Below are positions 22,215 to 35,363 of a DNA stretch of 64,000 nt, in pieces. A program made the position numbers and the translations under genes. How positions within the stretch are numbered: the first letter of the stretch is position 1; each line of letters starts with the position of its first letter. The notes beneath the pieces are model-generated. The model was not told the DNA's origin, did no database searches, and was given only the letters and a program-made list of their open reading frames with translations. The DNA comes from Isoetes taiwanensis (lineage: Eukaryota > Streptophyta > Lycopodiopsida > Isoetales > Isoetaceae), in the NCBI GenBank assembly GCA_021234155.1, contig JAJEKV010000092.1, positions 742,001-806,000 on the forward strand, given 5' to 3'.

Positions 22215-24103
22215 ACCTTCCCAATTCCAAGACATTGCTTTGGCATTCTTCCTACTAGTATAGTCTCCGACGCTGTCAATGTTGCATGACGTAAATATTA
22301 TTTTTTTTTTCTAGCATAGCTAGTACCTTATTGAGCCTAAATAACTCCCAGGCTGAAACTCACTTCATACGTAACCAACTGATACTTGTGATGCTGAACA
22401 CGCCTTCAGTAGGAGCACCGGCATCTAATATTCAGGAGGTGCTAGACATGCATGTTTAATTGTGCCCGGACATGTACAAATGTAAAATTCATCGATAAGC
22501 TTATTACTGTTCAGGTTTTTCCCTCAAAAACCCTTCAGGGCGGAGTTTTTTAATCCTAAACTATAATAAGCTAACTGTTCTTTGTTTGCTTGTTTGGGTC
22601 CCCTCGGCCATTTTGTCTCCATGGATGAAAAAAGCTAATTCACCTCATTTGTAAGAGTTCTTGTCAATAACAAAATTTCTTCTTAACCCTCCGAAATTTA
22701 ATGACTTTTAAATTGTATGAATCAAGTACTATTATCCAAAGTATCCGTAGGCTATCAGCTTTGCTACTGATGTTAGTTGCACCTTCTGTCAATTTACATT
22801 GATAATTATCGCTAGTCAAGGTATATAACGTTCGTATAGCTCACTGGTGATGAGAGGTAACTAGCTCACTGGTTTGGTTAGCTAGCAATAATCAATTGGT
22901 CATTAAATAGGAAAGAAAATGAGTTTCATCATGTAAGCTTATTGACATGATACATGCACCTAGGCCGAGGCCAGAACATTGACACAAAGTACAAATGTAC
23001 ATTGTATGATGTCATGTGGATTGTGTCATGTTATATGGTCATTATCTCACAAGAAACATTATACGAATTAAGCGTAATATATATGGGTGAAAGTTTAATG
23101 TGAATGTAGTGTAGTGGCAATAGCATCCTTCTCAGATTTTGCTGGATGGAATCACTAACTATTAGGATTGTGCCACATCACTACATTAAGGGTGAATTTA
23201 ATTTTACCCTGCCTATATCATGGTATATCATGGCATGGCACACTTTGGTCCATTCAAAGATAAAAAATGTGGCAAAATGACCTCCTTGAATAATTGCATG
23301 GATGTACCGGCTTCGTACTTAGGAATTTGTCGTTTATTTAATGACATCAACCTTTCCATGTATATATTATTACAAATATATGAACTTGTCATTTGATGCA
23401 CTTGATTCAAAGACAAAAAGCTTTGGCCCCACTAATATTATAAAAATGACAAGTATTATATCTAACCACCCTCCACCTTAGAGTGATAAGGACACATTGT
23501 GGCATTATCTTGGGACGTTTGCAACTAGAATGATAAAATATAGGCCATTGTTTCTTTGAACATCTTGGTACGGTGGCAACTAGAACGACTTCTTCTAGAC
23601 CCTAGTGTATTACACATTGTAAAGTCAACTAAATTTGGATTATAAATTGCTCAATGGAAAATTATATTGCACTCGGAATCTTTATATTCTAATAGTCAAG
23701 CATAAACTTAAGGATACATGCTATTGGTAGATATGTCACCACCTTAGTGCCATAAATTTCCCCACATGTCATTGGATATCAAAAAATATCTATTGTTTCA
23801 AGAATAAGAGCCCTTGAACCCACTTTTATAATTTGGTGTATTAAGATTGAGAGATCTTTACAACTATTTTAATTATATTATTATTTACATAGGTGTTATT
23901 TATTGCTAGTACAATAATAGTTTAACCATAGCTGCAAAACACATACTCTTCCACGTATTATAATGGGTACACATCTCAAAGGATTAGTTTTTTCAATGAG
24001 CAAATATCTCGGATGGTAGGCGCTAGTACCACAAGATACAAAAGCCCATTTATAGTAAAGACTAAGAGTATTCAAGTGTGGACAACTCCTCATTTAAGAC
24101 CAT

Positions 24104-27100
24104 TGTTAACCACCTAGTGGTTAACACTAGACCTGTCCCATGATGGACCATTAAAGGGCGTTTTGAAGGTTCACAAAAAAATCATATAAAATCAAGAACA
24201 CAAAAACTAGCCAAACCCTTTTTAGAAGTTCATATATGGCAGTCATGCTTCACAGAAAAATACACAAAAATGTACAGCTCCCATTCTTGTGAGTTATGCT
24301 CTAGCAAACCCAAGGGGGTCAAGTACCAAAAGCTTCATGTTCATACAAAGTAAAACTGTCTTGATGAAAAGATTTTTTTGATTTTTTTGGTTATAATGTT
24401 ATTTTTCTACACGAGATATAGAGCAGGGAAAAAATTAAGCATGCTATATATTTTTCCATAAAAAATGGTTTGGCTATTTTTCAAAATTTTACAGTACTTT
24501 ATGATATACATTTGGCTAAAGTTATTATTACCATTACATTTATATGTACTTGGACTTGGCGAAACTTTTGAATTAAGTACTATAAACTTTCACTTAGCTA
24601 TTTTTTCTAACCGAAAAAAGCAAAAAATGTAAATTCTGTATCTTTAGATATCTGTACTATAATTACAAATAATAATCAACAATCAAGAAATATACAATAA
24701 TATTAAAAAACTTTTAACAAAAGCTCATAACATAGCTTATAGTATCCATGATCTGAACATCATTCAATGCAATGACACCTTCTAGATATGCTGATCAAAT
24801 TGTGCTTCTCTCTAACCCTTGAGGGAAGATATTATGCAACCAACTTGGGCATCTTGAGAGATATTGACCATCTCTTACAATTCTTTTTTGAAGATGCATA
24901 TATGGTATATGTAATAGAAATGGATAGTTTGGAAAACTACTATCACTGATGATGTCAGTGGGGATGTGTAAAATCCTTTAATAGAAATTTATTTTTGTTT
25001 GGCTATTAATGATTTAATATATAATTATTGTAATATAAAGATAGGCTAATCCCTTTTTCTTTGAGGAAAAGGGGGAAAATAGTTTGGCTAATCCTAAAAA
25101 AATAATGGAGTATTTGTTTTAGCTATGGCTATTTTTCATTTTTTTTAAAGAAATCTCCCTTCATAAAATTCGCCGCAAAAATTGTCTAGACCCCTTAAAA
25201 AATCGCCATTTGGCTATTAATAGCCACTAATTTTTTCCATGATATAGAGCAAGGCACAAAAAGCCACATCTCAATTCGAAGTCTGTGAAGGAAGATAGAG
25301 CAATTCAAACATGACAGGGTCAAAACTGTCCTCTGCCTTCTGAGAGCAGTTGTGATATAAAAACAACAACTTTCAGAAGGAGATTAATTTTGAGTTCAAA
25401 TTTGGCATATAAGTAGTTTACGAAGTCCTCCATCCTATAAAAATCTTTGTTGAGTTTAAATTTGATGTTTTGACTTTTACTTCTATTTTTAATTTTAGGT
25501 AATTTATACAAATGGATAGCATTGCTATATACGACTCTAGGTTGTCCTCCAAAAAATCACATTATGATAGTTTATAAGGATATGAAACCAATGCAAAATG
25601 AAGCTTGTGGAAAGAGCAAAAGACATGGTAAAAAAAAATCAAAAAGGATATCTGTACCTGCCCACTACTGGTCCATAGTTCATTCAAAAATTGATAATAT
25701 TCTTATATTAGTCCATTTCAAGTTGAGTTTTGGGACACAAGTAGCTCTTGGACCACTTTGTTTGCAAAAAAATATTTTCTGTTCATTATCTTGAAGATTG
25801 TACTAGAATAGATAGCATCAATTATATTATATCTTTAATGTTTATTCTAGATTTGTGCCCTAAGGTGTGACTTTACAAAATCACATCCTCAAAATATCTC
25901 ATGTCAAGAAACCAATGCAAAAAGAACCAAGGAAAAATATGAAAAACTTTTACTATAAAAAATCAAGTTAGACTGCTAGCTGCAGTCCAATTGCAGACCA
26001 TCATTGGTCCAAATGATTGAAAGTTTAAAAATCATTAATGGTGCACCTTAATCAATTTTGATCTCAACTTTCACATATAGTTTACTTGTATGATTCTCTA
26101 TAGGACAAAATCAATTGATTAGGTTAGCTTGCATAATTTAAGGGTAAGGTTGAAGCACAAAAATTTGAGAATTTATATGGTATTTATGATCAATTAAACC
26201 TACATGGACTTTCACTTACACCTTTCAAAAATCATATGATCGAAGCTAAAAAGCCATAGTATCATTCTATGGGGGAAAATGGATAAGGCTAGTGAGAGAT
26301 ATATGCTCTATACAATTGGTCTCATGGACCATAAATGGTGATGCGTGCTTATATAAATTAAAACCTTAGAAATAACATGTTACTTTAACACACAACTAGA
26401 TATTTCTATTGCCAAGAAAGGTTTGCGTCCATTAAAAATATAATATACATGAAAGATAACTTACATATAATATTATTCTACTTGAATAACAATGCTTTAT
26501 AGCAGTAACACAGATATGAAGTTTATGCTAGTAAGAAATGAGCAGATTTCATGGTATTTTTTTTCAATAAGACCATACAACCTATATAAGAGATTTCTAT
26601 ATATATCATTTCTCACATTTTGAACTATTTTAAAGGCATATTTGGGGAAAAGTAGTGTCTCTTTCTATGAACCAAAGAAGCATATATGAAATGTTATGTG
26701 GTCTATTTATATATTGTCATGGCTAAACTTCACAACATCCACTTGAATTCATCAATAAACATCACTAACTTAATCATTGTGGAGTTTTGGACCTATAATT
26801 ATGGAGTTGACCCGACTTTTTATGCTCTAATGTGTTAATTCAGCTGTTGTACATCATGTTTGAATTCCAAAAATTGCATAGTTACACTCTAGTTACACTA
26901 TATATCAGTTGATAAGAGTTATGTTCTATGTAGATATAAATAGAACGCATCATTTATTACCCACATGGCATTATGGATGGTTGTTATTGGAGCATTTTAA
27001 CATATATTTTTGTCCAGGATTCTGTATAGTAGATTCTTTAGGTAAATATTGAGGTTAACATGACTTATAAACACTCCAAAAAATTATGAAACTATAGCTC

Positions 27101-27896
27101 ATATAGTTAGCAACTCATGGCCACAAGAATTAAACCAAAACTTGTTATAATGAGAGAGAGACAATTCTTGAACCTCAAGCAACTTTTCTGACCAAAATAG
27201 GATTTGGCGGCTTCCACCGATGTCAGATGATAGCAAGAAAACATGGGAACATAAAATTCAATGTGTTCTATGATAAACAGGCAAATACCTCCAATTTTAG
27301 CAAGGTTTAGGTCGCTTTATGCTAAAAATATCAAAGAAAGCAGTTCTGGACTGGTGCAGAAACTGCCAAATTCTCCAATGTTTGAGCAATCACCACAAGG
27401 TATAGGTGACCCCATTGGTCTTGAAATTCTCAGAGGTCATTAAGAAACAAGTGAAGACTCAAATGATGGTAGTATATTATAAAATTGAAATTTCTTTCGT
27501 GAGTTACATGAATTTAAGTGGCAGAGGTCATGTGGGCCAGTTCTGGTCCATGGATCAGGAGTGGTCCCAGGGACAGGTCTAGTGTTAACATTGTGCACAT
27601 GCTAGGTGTCAGTGGTGGCAGATTACACTTGGCATGTTTAGGTTAGCATAAGTGTAGGGCTTAGATTTAGCTGGATGTAGAGCTCAGAAGTCTACACTAT
27701 ATTAGGCCATAGCCTCTTCAAATGTTCCCAGGTTTTATCTCAAGTTTGGAGAGCCTCATTTGGCGCACGTTCCCTTCACTCTTTGTACATATTTGCTTTC
27801 CTTGTTCTTATTTTGTGGTCATGAGCATGGCAGCTTTGTAGCATCTGGCAGTCATAGAGCTGCTACATGGTGTATGCCAAGAACTCACAATTAACA
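24104..27896 (+). repeat. Left LTR, interrupted by a DNA transposon
   Basis: LTR 1 consists of 24104-24124 plus 27589-27896; TTAA is duplicated around the insertion. The two halves joined correspond to LTR 2 with scattered differences and a few small indels. Confidence 0.9.
24125..27584. mobile_element. 3.46-kb non-autonomous DNA transposon with CACTAG termini
   Basis: Perfect 15-bp terminal inverted repeats, CACTAGACCTGTCCC at 24125 and its reverse complement ending at 27584, are flanked by TTAA on both sides (24121-24124, 27585-27588). LTR 2 shows the site without the insert, proving a discrete insertion. The left subterminal 1.1 kb carries several copies of TTTGGCTA (for example near 24470, 24511, 24997, 25083 and 25208), as expected of CACTA subterminal repeats. 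No transposase is visible; frames are under about 90 codons. CACTA elements usually leave 3-bp duplications, so a 4-bp TTAA is atypical and leaves the superfamily open. Confidence 0.8.
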
Positions 27897-27897
27897 G

Positions 27898-27916
27898 TGG
27901 CGCCGTTATGCCGGGT
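27898..27916 (+). other. Primer binding site, tRNA-Asp type
   Basis: TGGCGCCGTT followed by GCCGGG (with a two-base AT insertion) resembles the complement of the 3' end of plant tRNA-Asp, used by several gypsy lineages. It begins two bases after the CA end of LTR 1. Confidence 0.7.
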
Positions 27917-29940
27917 TTGCTCATAATCACTTTCTTTACTCTTGCCGTCTGCTATTGTCTTGCTGCTCCCATGCTTCTTCGTTTTGAAAACTTCCTGTAT
28001 ACTACTTTCCCTTAGCTGCCCAACCAGTCGTTGATATGTCCGCCTGGAAGCCTTTTTTTCATGTTTTAGTTGTCCAACCAGCTGATAAATTTCTGTCTGG
28101 AGGCCCTCTCTTATAAATCAATCTTGTTATTCTGTTCTCAAGATTCTGTTTTAAGGTGCAGCAAGTCCAATTTGCAGTAAAGGATTTTTGGAGTGGTGAC
28201 AGCGCTCCACCATGCAAGATCATCAAAAAATCAAAATTTGGATCCTTTTTGGTCATCCACATTCTCGTTCTTATTCCTGCTTACAAGTCTTTCAGCAAAA
28301 TCCAAAAATAATTTGATTGTTTTTTTATCAATATTTTTCAGAAAATTTGTGCAGTACACTCTGTTCTGCACATCAAAAATATCCAATCTGATTTGATGCA
28401 GCTCTGTGCAAGTATACTTCAGCTTTTGGAGCAGCTTTGTGCAGGAATGCTCCATTTGTTGGCATCTGGACTGGAACACATTTTTAGAGCTTTCTTGTTT
28501 TATTTGTATGGAGGGCCAGCACTCTGGCTAGCCCTCATACTATTACAAGAAATGTCGTAGTATGCTTTATGAAGCCCACCTCAGTCCCTGCATCACAGTT
28601 CCATTCTGATCAGTTCATTTGGAGCGCATAGCATTAGGCTTTACAGGGGTTAAGAATTGGTGCAACACTTTTTCACTTGTTCTTCTCAGCTCGATATATG
28701 TACTAAATATACAGGAAAAATAGATAAGCATTGGAGTCAAAGCCCTTCATCACTTCACAGTTCCACCTGCATGATATCTGCACAAACTGAAGAGGGAGCT
28801 CAAAATTCATGAGTTGGGGCAAATTTTGCCATTTGGTTGTCCTGCACGTATCTGCACACAATAAACAGAGCAATTCATATATCTTTATTCAAGCTTTCAC
28901 CAACCAATGTTTATATACAAATCTGTCTTCGTCGACAATCCTGTACAAATTGTTCTTGGGAATAAGCTAATAAGCTTGCTTACTTAGTGTTGTAAAGAGT
29001 CCAAAGCTGTTGCAGAGAAATCTGGCCACCATTACCTGGCTTTTTAGATGTGCAAATCTTCTATTTTCTGAAACCCCAACTCTAAATCACATCCGACCCT
29101 TCACCGACCTGTTGCAGCGGCACCACATCCGAATTCACTTTTCTGCAGATTCTATCTTTAGCATGCCACATTGAAGGGAGGTATTTGGCTCCATTCGCCA
29201 CCATATCATCTGCAAATAGAAAGATGGAGCACCACCATAGCCGGCTGTCCATGCTCTGTTAAGCTTCTTGCCTATTTTTGGCCTCACGCTCCGTTTTGAT
29301 AACTATTACATGTTGATCACGGGCCACAGTAATACCAGAGGCAATTGCAATTTTTATGGCCACGCCTATGGGCCATGGCCACGGCCACGCTTTCTGAACC
29401 ATGCCACGCCCACAGCCATGCCCACAGGCCCAACCAAATTCACGTCAAAGCCACGCTCCTCACGCTCCTTGTTCCCACGCTCACGCGCACCCACGCCGTG
29501 ACCCATTTGAGGGAAAAAAAAAAACCCACGCCCATGGTCACGCTCATAGCTCACGATCCACACCATGCAAAAATAGTCATGCATATTCATGTTGAGTCAC
29601 GCTCTTCCAGATTTTGTGCACGCGGCTGATCACTGGGGACAATTTTATGGTTCTATAATAATTGTTTTGAAGTGAAATTTTGGGCACTATTTGTTAAAAT
29701 GGACTTACCCATGATATAAGGGGATGGTCATCATATTTTGCTTGCCCCAGTTTCTATGATCCCCATGCTGCATCGACATTCCTTTGGATCTTCTTCGTCA
29801 TCAACACATTTATAATGATCTTTTTATGGCGACACAACCCAACCATTACCATCATTTACACCCTAAAATTTTCGCACCCTGTTGTAATTGTCGGACTTGT
29901 CTTATAAAAGTCTATATATGTTTTTGTGCTAAAAACTTTT

Positions 29941-29952
29941 AGGGGGAGGCAG
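29941..29952 (+). other. Polypurine tract
   Basis: AGGGGGAGGCAG sits directly before the TG of LTR 2, where plus-strand DNA synthesis would be primed. Confidence 0.8.
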
Positions 29953-30290
29953 TGTTAACCACCTAGTGGTTAATATTATGTACATGCTAGGTGTCAGTGG
30001 TGGCAGATTACACTTGACATATTTAGGTTAGCATAAGTGTAGGGCTTAGATTTAGCTAGATGTAGGGCTCAGATTTGCAGTCTACACTATATTAGACCAG
30101 AGCCACTCCCAGATGTACTCAGGTTTTTATCTCAAGTTTGGAGAGCCTCATTTGGCGCACGTTCCCTTCACTCTTTGTACATATTTGTTTTCCTTGTTCT
30201 TATTTTGTGGTCATGAGCATTGCAGCTTTGTAGCATCCGGCAGTCATAGACTGCTGCTGCATGGTGTTTGCCAAGAACTCACAATTAACA
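29953..30290 (+). repeat. Right LTR (338 bp)
   Basis: It starts TGTTAACCACC and ends AATTAACA, and is followed by the ACCAT target duplication. It matches LTR 1 over its full length. Confidence 0.9.
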
Positions 30291-30848
30291 ACCATCGTTA
30301 ATTGTGGTGCTAATTCTGATTCTGATTTTGGCAATAGGAAATTGACATGAATGCACATTGGTGCTAATTCTATAATGAGGCTAGCATGTTACCATGCACT
30401 GTAAATGTAAGTATGCCATTATTTTCTAGTTCTTGAACAAAAACATTGTGAGCAAGACCATTAAACTAATCCTTAAATTGAATATATATATACATATTAT
30501 GTACAAGGTCTTCTATAAAGGAGGTACGTATATTCTAAAATGTGGAGAGATTGAAGTTTTTAGAATAATTCTTGGGGAGGACCTTGCTATGAAGGAGTTT
30601 GGAGCTTTGAGTAAGCACACATATCAAAAAGGTGGATGGTCTTGAAGATTATACCAAGGGGTGCTAGATTGCTTAGCTTTTAATGATTTGAATTACAAGT
30701 ATCATAGGCATCTTAGTGATCTTGAAATAGTATGTGGACATTAAATGATGTATTCATGTTATGACGGAATACAAGAAACAAAATGAATTGAATTGAATTA
30801 GGATGAGATTATTATAGCCAGCTAGGGATAGCTTTTAGAGTTAGGGAT

Positions 30849-33800
30849 ACCTTCCCAATTCCAAGACATTGCTTTGGCATTCTTCCTACTAGTATAGTCT
30901 TCAGACGCTGTCAATGTTGCATGACGTAAAAATTATTATTTTTTTCCTAGCATAGCTAGTACCTTATTGAGCTTAAATAACTCTCAGGCTGAAACTCACT
31001 TCACACCTAACCAACCGATACATGTGATGCTGAACACGCCTTCAATAGGAGCATTGGCATCTAATATTCAGGAGCTGCTAGACATGCATGTTTAATTCAT
31101 CACTCCACTGACATGTACGAATGTACAATTCATCGATAAACTTATTACTGTTTAGTTTTTTCCCTCGAAAACCCTTTAGGGCGGAGTTTTTTAATCCTAC
31201 GATGTAATAAACTAACTGTTCTTTGTTTGTTTGTTTGGGTCCCCTAGGCCATTTTGTCTTCGTGAATGAAAAAAACTAATTCGCTTCATTTGTAAGAGTT
31301 CTTGTCAATAATAAAATTTCTCCTTAACCCATTGAAATTCAATGACTTCAAAATTGTATGAATCAAGTACTATTTTTTTTTGAAGAATATAGGAATATAT
31401 TAAACCACTAGAATGCGATCAAGTACAATGATAAGTGTGGTGCTAAGAAATGAAGTGCCCATCATGATTCACAATCTGTAGGAATGTCGACCAAATTTCA
31501 CGCTTAACTGTGCCAGACAAGCTTGAGACTTGGTAAGCCTGCCACAACTTATGCCTCAAGATCGGAACCAACCGAAAAGGGCTAAGCACTGCATTCTGAA
31601 AGACCTTCGCTCTCCGTCTTTTCCAAATCAACTACAGAAGCCAAGCTCTGCATAAATGGAATGCCTGTTGCTTGGCCACTGGCCAACTGCTAGGAAAGAC
31701 TCCCAAGATAATCCTCTGACTGACAGTGAAGACCCAAAGAGGGCTCTCACCCTGGACCAAGCTGCCCCTACCTCTGTGCATAGGACAAAGCAGTGCTCAA
31801 TGGTCTCTCGATGCCTCCCACATAAAGGGCATGTTTCCGCTACCTGAGGCTTGAACCTGTGGGCTCGGACATTCATCCTGAGGCTACGGTGCAAGATCTG
31901 CCACAAAAGGGTATGGATTTTAGGAGGAGGCAATGTATTCCACGTCCACTTCCACATGGCGGGCCACTTACTCCCTGGAAGCTTAAGTGACCACTTAGCC
32001 GAAGGCGGCAACGTGTTCTGAAGCGCTAGAAGCCCATACGCCGATGCTACAAACTGAGATGCATCAAGTCCACTATGCGACTTCCAAACGCGATTCACTT
32101 GAGAAGACCAATTCTGGCCCAAGTCCGTATGTCCCACCGCCGAAGGCCAAATCGTTCCCTAAAAAACTCCCACGGCGCCAGATGACCCTCCCAATACCAG
32201 TCACGGGTGGATGTTACCCCTGTAGCAATCCATCGGCGCTGAGTACGTGGGTGTAGGGAAGAGGCCAAGGGAGATGCAGAATCCAAGGATACCTAGAGAA
32301 AGGGCGATGAGGCTACCATACACTTGCTAGGGTCCAATGAAAAGAGAACCTTGACCACCTTCCAGGCCTTCAGAAGACCCTTAAGAAAAGGCGAAGCATG
32401 AGGGAATGGCCGCAAATCCTCAAACAGAGCCCACGGCAACTGAGCCAAAATTGCTGGCTTCCTAAACACAATAGAGTGGCGAAGCGACTGTGCCAACAGA
32501 GCCAAACCTGGGGATTGTTGCTCCTGCAACAACTGCCAGATGAATTTCGACACCAGAACCTACGTGTGCAACGATACACCAAGCATACCTAAGCCCCCCG
32601 CCTTTCTGGGACGCACACACTTCCACCATGCGACCTTCACAGTAGCCCCCTCCTCATTTCCTCCCCAAACAAAATTGCGAATGTTGTCATCCAACTCCTT
32701 AACCACACTTTATGGCACAAGTATGCAAGAGGCTGCGTAAACATGAGCGCTACAGAGCACTGACTTGGCTACCAGAATCCTACCAGCCATGGTGAGTTTA
32801 CTTCCCCTCCACCAGTTCAAATCTTCGCTTAAAAATTCTCAGAATGTCTCGCCCAAATTGCCCTAGCATTAATGTCCAAGCCAAATGGTATGCCTAACAG
32901 GTTTGGCGGTTGTGTGTGGCGGTGTAAGAGCCAGTGGAAACCGACTCAACCACGGGGAGGAGGTTCCTCCAGTACCCACATGGCCGAGCACGCCGACCCG
33001 GTTAAGCAAGCACCCGAAGCTAAAGAAAAGGCATCCAAAATATTCTTGGTCGCACGGAGATTGGACTCATCGCATGAAGGAAGAGGAATGTATCATCCGC
33101 AAATTAAGCGCAAAACATTTGCGACCCATCACCCATATTGTCAAGAAGCGCCACACGAAAAAGTCTGCTTGAAAGAGCTTACGCCACTATAGTGAAACGT
33201 AAAGGGGGCCAAGGACATCCGCCTAATGCCTCGGCCCACGAGAGAAGATTGAAGAGGTCTCACCACGACACCACACCGCCGCCCTAGCGACCGCGTGCGG
33301 CTTCATAAGTTTCCACGAAACTAGGTCCACACCCAAAGGCCTGCAGATCATATCGCGCTAAGCGCCCGGACATTGTCATAAGCCTTGGCAAAGTCCAGCT
33401 TAAGAAAAACAAGGGGCTGCCTCATCCTACGAGCCCAATGCACTCCCTCAAAAGCAGCAGCCACATTATGAAGAATATTCTGCTGAGGGAGAAAACCAGA
33501 CTGCTCTTAGGGTATCAACTCTGTTATTGATGTTAATTGCACCTTCTGTTGATTTACATTGATAATTATCGCTAGTTAAGGTAGATAACGCTCGTATAGC
33601 TCACTGGTGATGGGAGGTAACTAGCTCACTAGTTTGGTTACGGCTAGCAATAATCAGCTGTGCATTAAATAGGAAAAAAAATGAGTTTCATCATGTAAGC
33701 TTATTGACATGATACATGCACCTAGGCCACAACGTTGACACAAAGTACGAATGTACATTGTATGATGTCATGTGGATTGTGTCACGTTATATGGTCATTA

Positions 33801-35363
33801 TCTCACACGTAACATTATACGAATTAAGCATAAAATATATGGGTGAAATTAAAAATTAATGCTGATGTAGTGTCGTGGCAAAATCATCCTTCACACTTCG
33901 CAGATTTTGCTGGATGGAATTACCAACGGTTAGGATTGTGCCACATCACTGCATTAAGAGTAAATTTAGTTTTACCCTACATATATCATGGCATGGCACA
34001 CCTTGGTCCATTCAAAGGTACAAATGTGGCAAAATGAACTCCTTGAATAATTGCGTGGATGTACCAGCTTCGTACTTACGAATTTGTCGTTTATTTAATG
34101 ACATCAACCTACTAACAATAGGTCGCTTTGGCCCCACTAACAATATAAAAATGACAAGTATTATATCTAACTACCCTCCACCTTAGAGTGATAAGGATAC
34201 ATTGTGGCATTATCTTGGGACGTTTGCAACTAGAACGATAATTGTTGCTTTGAACATCTTAGTACGGTGACAAGTAGAACGACGTCTTCTAGACCCTAGT
34301 GTATTACACATTGTAAAGTCAACTAAATTTGAATTATAAATTACTAAATGGAAAATTATATTGCATTGGGAATCTTTATATTCTAATAGTCAAGCATAAG
34401 CTTAAGGATACATGCTATTGGTAGATATGTGAGCACTTGTAGTGAAGTGCCATAAAATTTCCCACATGTCATTGGATATTAAAAAATATCTCTCGTTTCA
34501 GGAGTAAGAGCCCTTGACCCCACTTTTATAATTTAGTGTATTGGGAGATCTTAACTATTGTGTGTTATTTATTGCTAGTACAATAATAGTTTAACCATAG
34601 CTGCAAAACACATATTCTCTCGAGTATTATAATGGGTAAACATCTCAAAGGATTAGTTTTTTCAATGAGCCAATATCTCAGATGGTAGGTGCCAGTACCA
34701 CGAGATACAAATTTAAAGCCCATATCTAGTAAAGGTTAAGAGTATTCAAATGTGGACAACTCCTCATTTAAGACCATCGTTAATTGTGGTGCTAATTCTG
34801 ATTCTGATTTTGGCAATAATTAATATGAATGCAAATTGGTGCTATTTCTATAATGAGGCTAGCATGTTAGCAGGCATTGTAAATGTAAGTATGTCATTAT
34901 TTTCTAGTTCTTGAACAAAAACATTGTGAGTGACACCATTAAACTAATTCTTGAATTGAATATACATATATAGTATGTACAAGGTTGTCTATACAGGAGG
35001 TCTATAAATGCTAAAATGTGGGGAGATTGAAGTTTTTAGAATAATTCTTGGGGAGGAGCTTGCTGTAAAGGAGTTTGGAGCTCTAAGTAAGCACACATAT
35101 CAATAAGTTGGATGATTTTGAAGATTATACTAGGGGATGCTAAATTGCTTAGCTTGTTCTTGTTGTTGAAGGAAAGGATCAGCTTTTAATGATTTGAGTT
35201 ACGAGCATCATACAATGATCTTGAAATAGTATGTGGGCATTAAATGATATCGTGTTACGGCAGAATATAAGAATCGAAATGAATTGAATTGATTCAAACA
35301 AAAAACGAAAAATTGAATTAAGCTGATATTATTATGGCCAGCCTAAGGATAGCTTTTAGAGTT
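30849..35363. repeat. Tandem segmental duplication, copy 2 (with LINE insertion)
   Basis: This is the second copy of the 2.4-kb unit, interrupted only by the LINE at 31373-33510. It retains the empty target site of the LTR element at 34773-34777. Similarity to copy 1 ends near 35363 (TTTTAGAGTT). Confidence 0.9.
31373..33510 (-). mobile_element. 5'-truncated L1-like LINE (RT and zf-RVT end)
   Basis: On the minus strand, RT wording (NILHNVAAAFEGVHWARR, then FLKLDFAKAYDNV) near 33490-33370 is followed by weaker RT/linker frames. The plant LINE C-terminal zinc domain comes last (LPPPKIHTLLWQILHRSLR ... CPLCGRHRETIEHCFVLC) near 31960-31780. A poly-T at 31373-31381 is the poly-A tail read on the + strand. 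Everything upstream of the RT palm (ORF1, endonuclease, fingers) is absent. Compared with copy 1 (22733-22749), about 17 target bases are missing at the junction and no target duplication is seen. Frames are broken. Confidence 0.88.

Larger units (their letters stand above)
24104..30290 (+). mobile_element. Non-autonomous LTR retrotransposon (LARD/TRIM-like), tRNA-Asp primer site
   Basis: Two LTRs, TGTTAA...TTAACA, flank an interior of about 2.06 kb with no gag or pol. A 5-bp target duplication ACCAT lies at 24099-24103 and 30291-30295, and copy 2 of the host repeat has a single uninterrupted ACCAT (34773-34777). The primer site follows LTR 1 at 27898 and a polypurine tract precedes LTR 2. 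LTR 1 is split by a DNA transposon (24125-27584). Excluding that insertion the element is about 2.7 kb, so it must have been moved by enzymes of another element. The interior has a CACGCC-rich low-complexity stretch near 29350-29620. Confidence 0.9.
22215..30848. repeat. Tandem segmental duplication, copy 1 (nested insertions inside)
   Basis: 22215-24103 and 30296-30848 together match copy 2 (30849-35363) in order and orientation, for example at ACCTTCCCAATTCCAAGAC (22215 and 30849) and GCTAATTCTGATTCTG (after 30290 and after 34777). Without the inserted LTR element the unit is about 2.4 kb. Its own content is unknown: AT-rich, only short frames. The two copies abut exactly at 30848/30849. 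Confidence 0.9.

Noticed and set aside
29268-29629. Overlapping frames of 64-94 codons on both strands
   Set aside because: The DNA is a CACGCC/CCATGC-rich low-complexity tract inside the non-coding interior of the LTR element.
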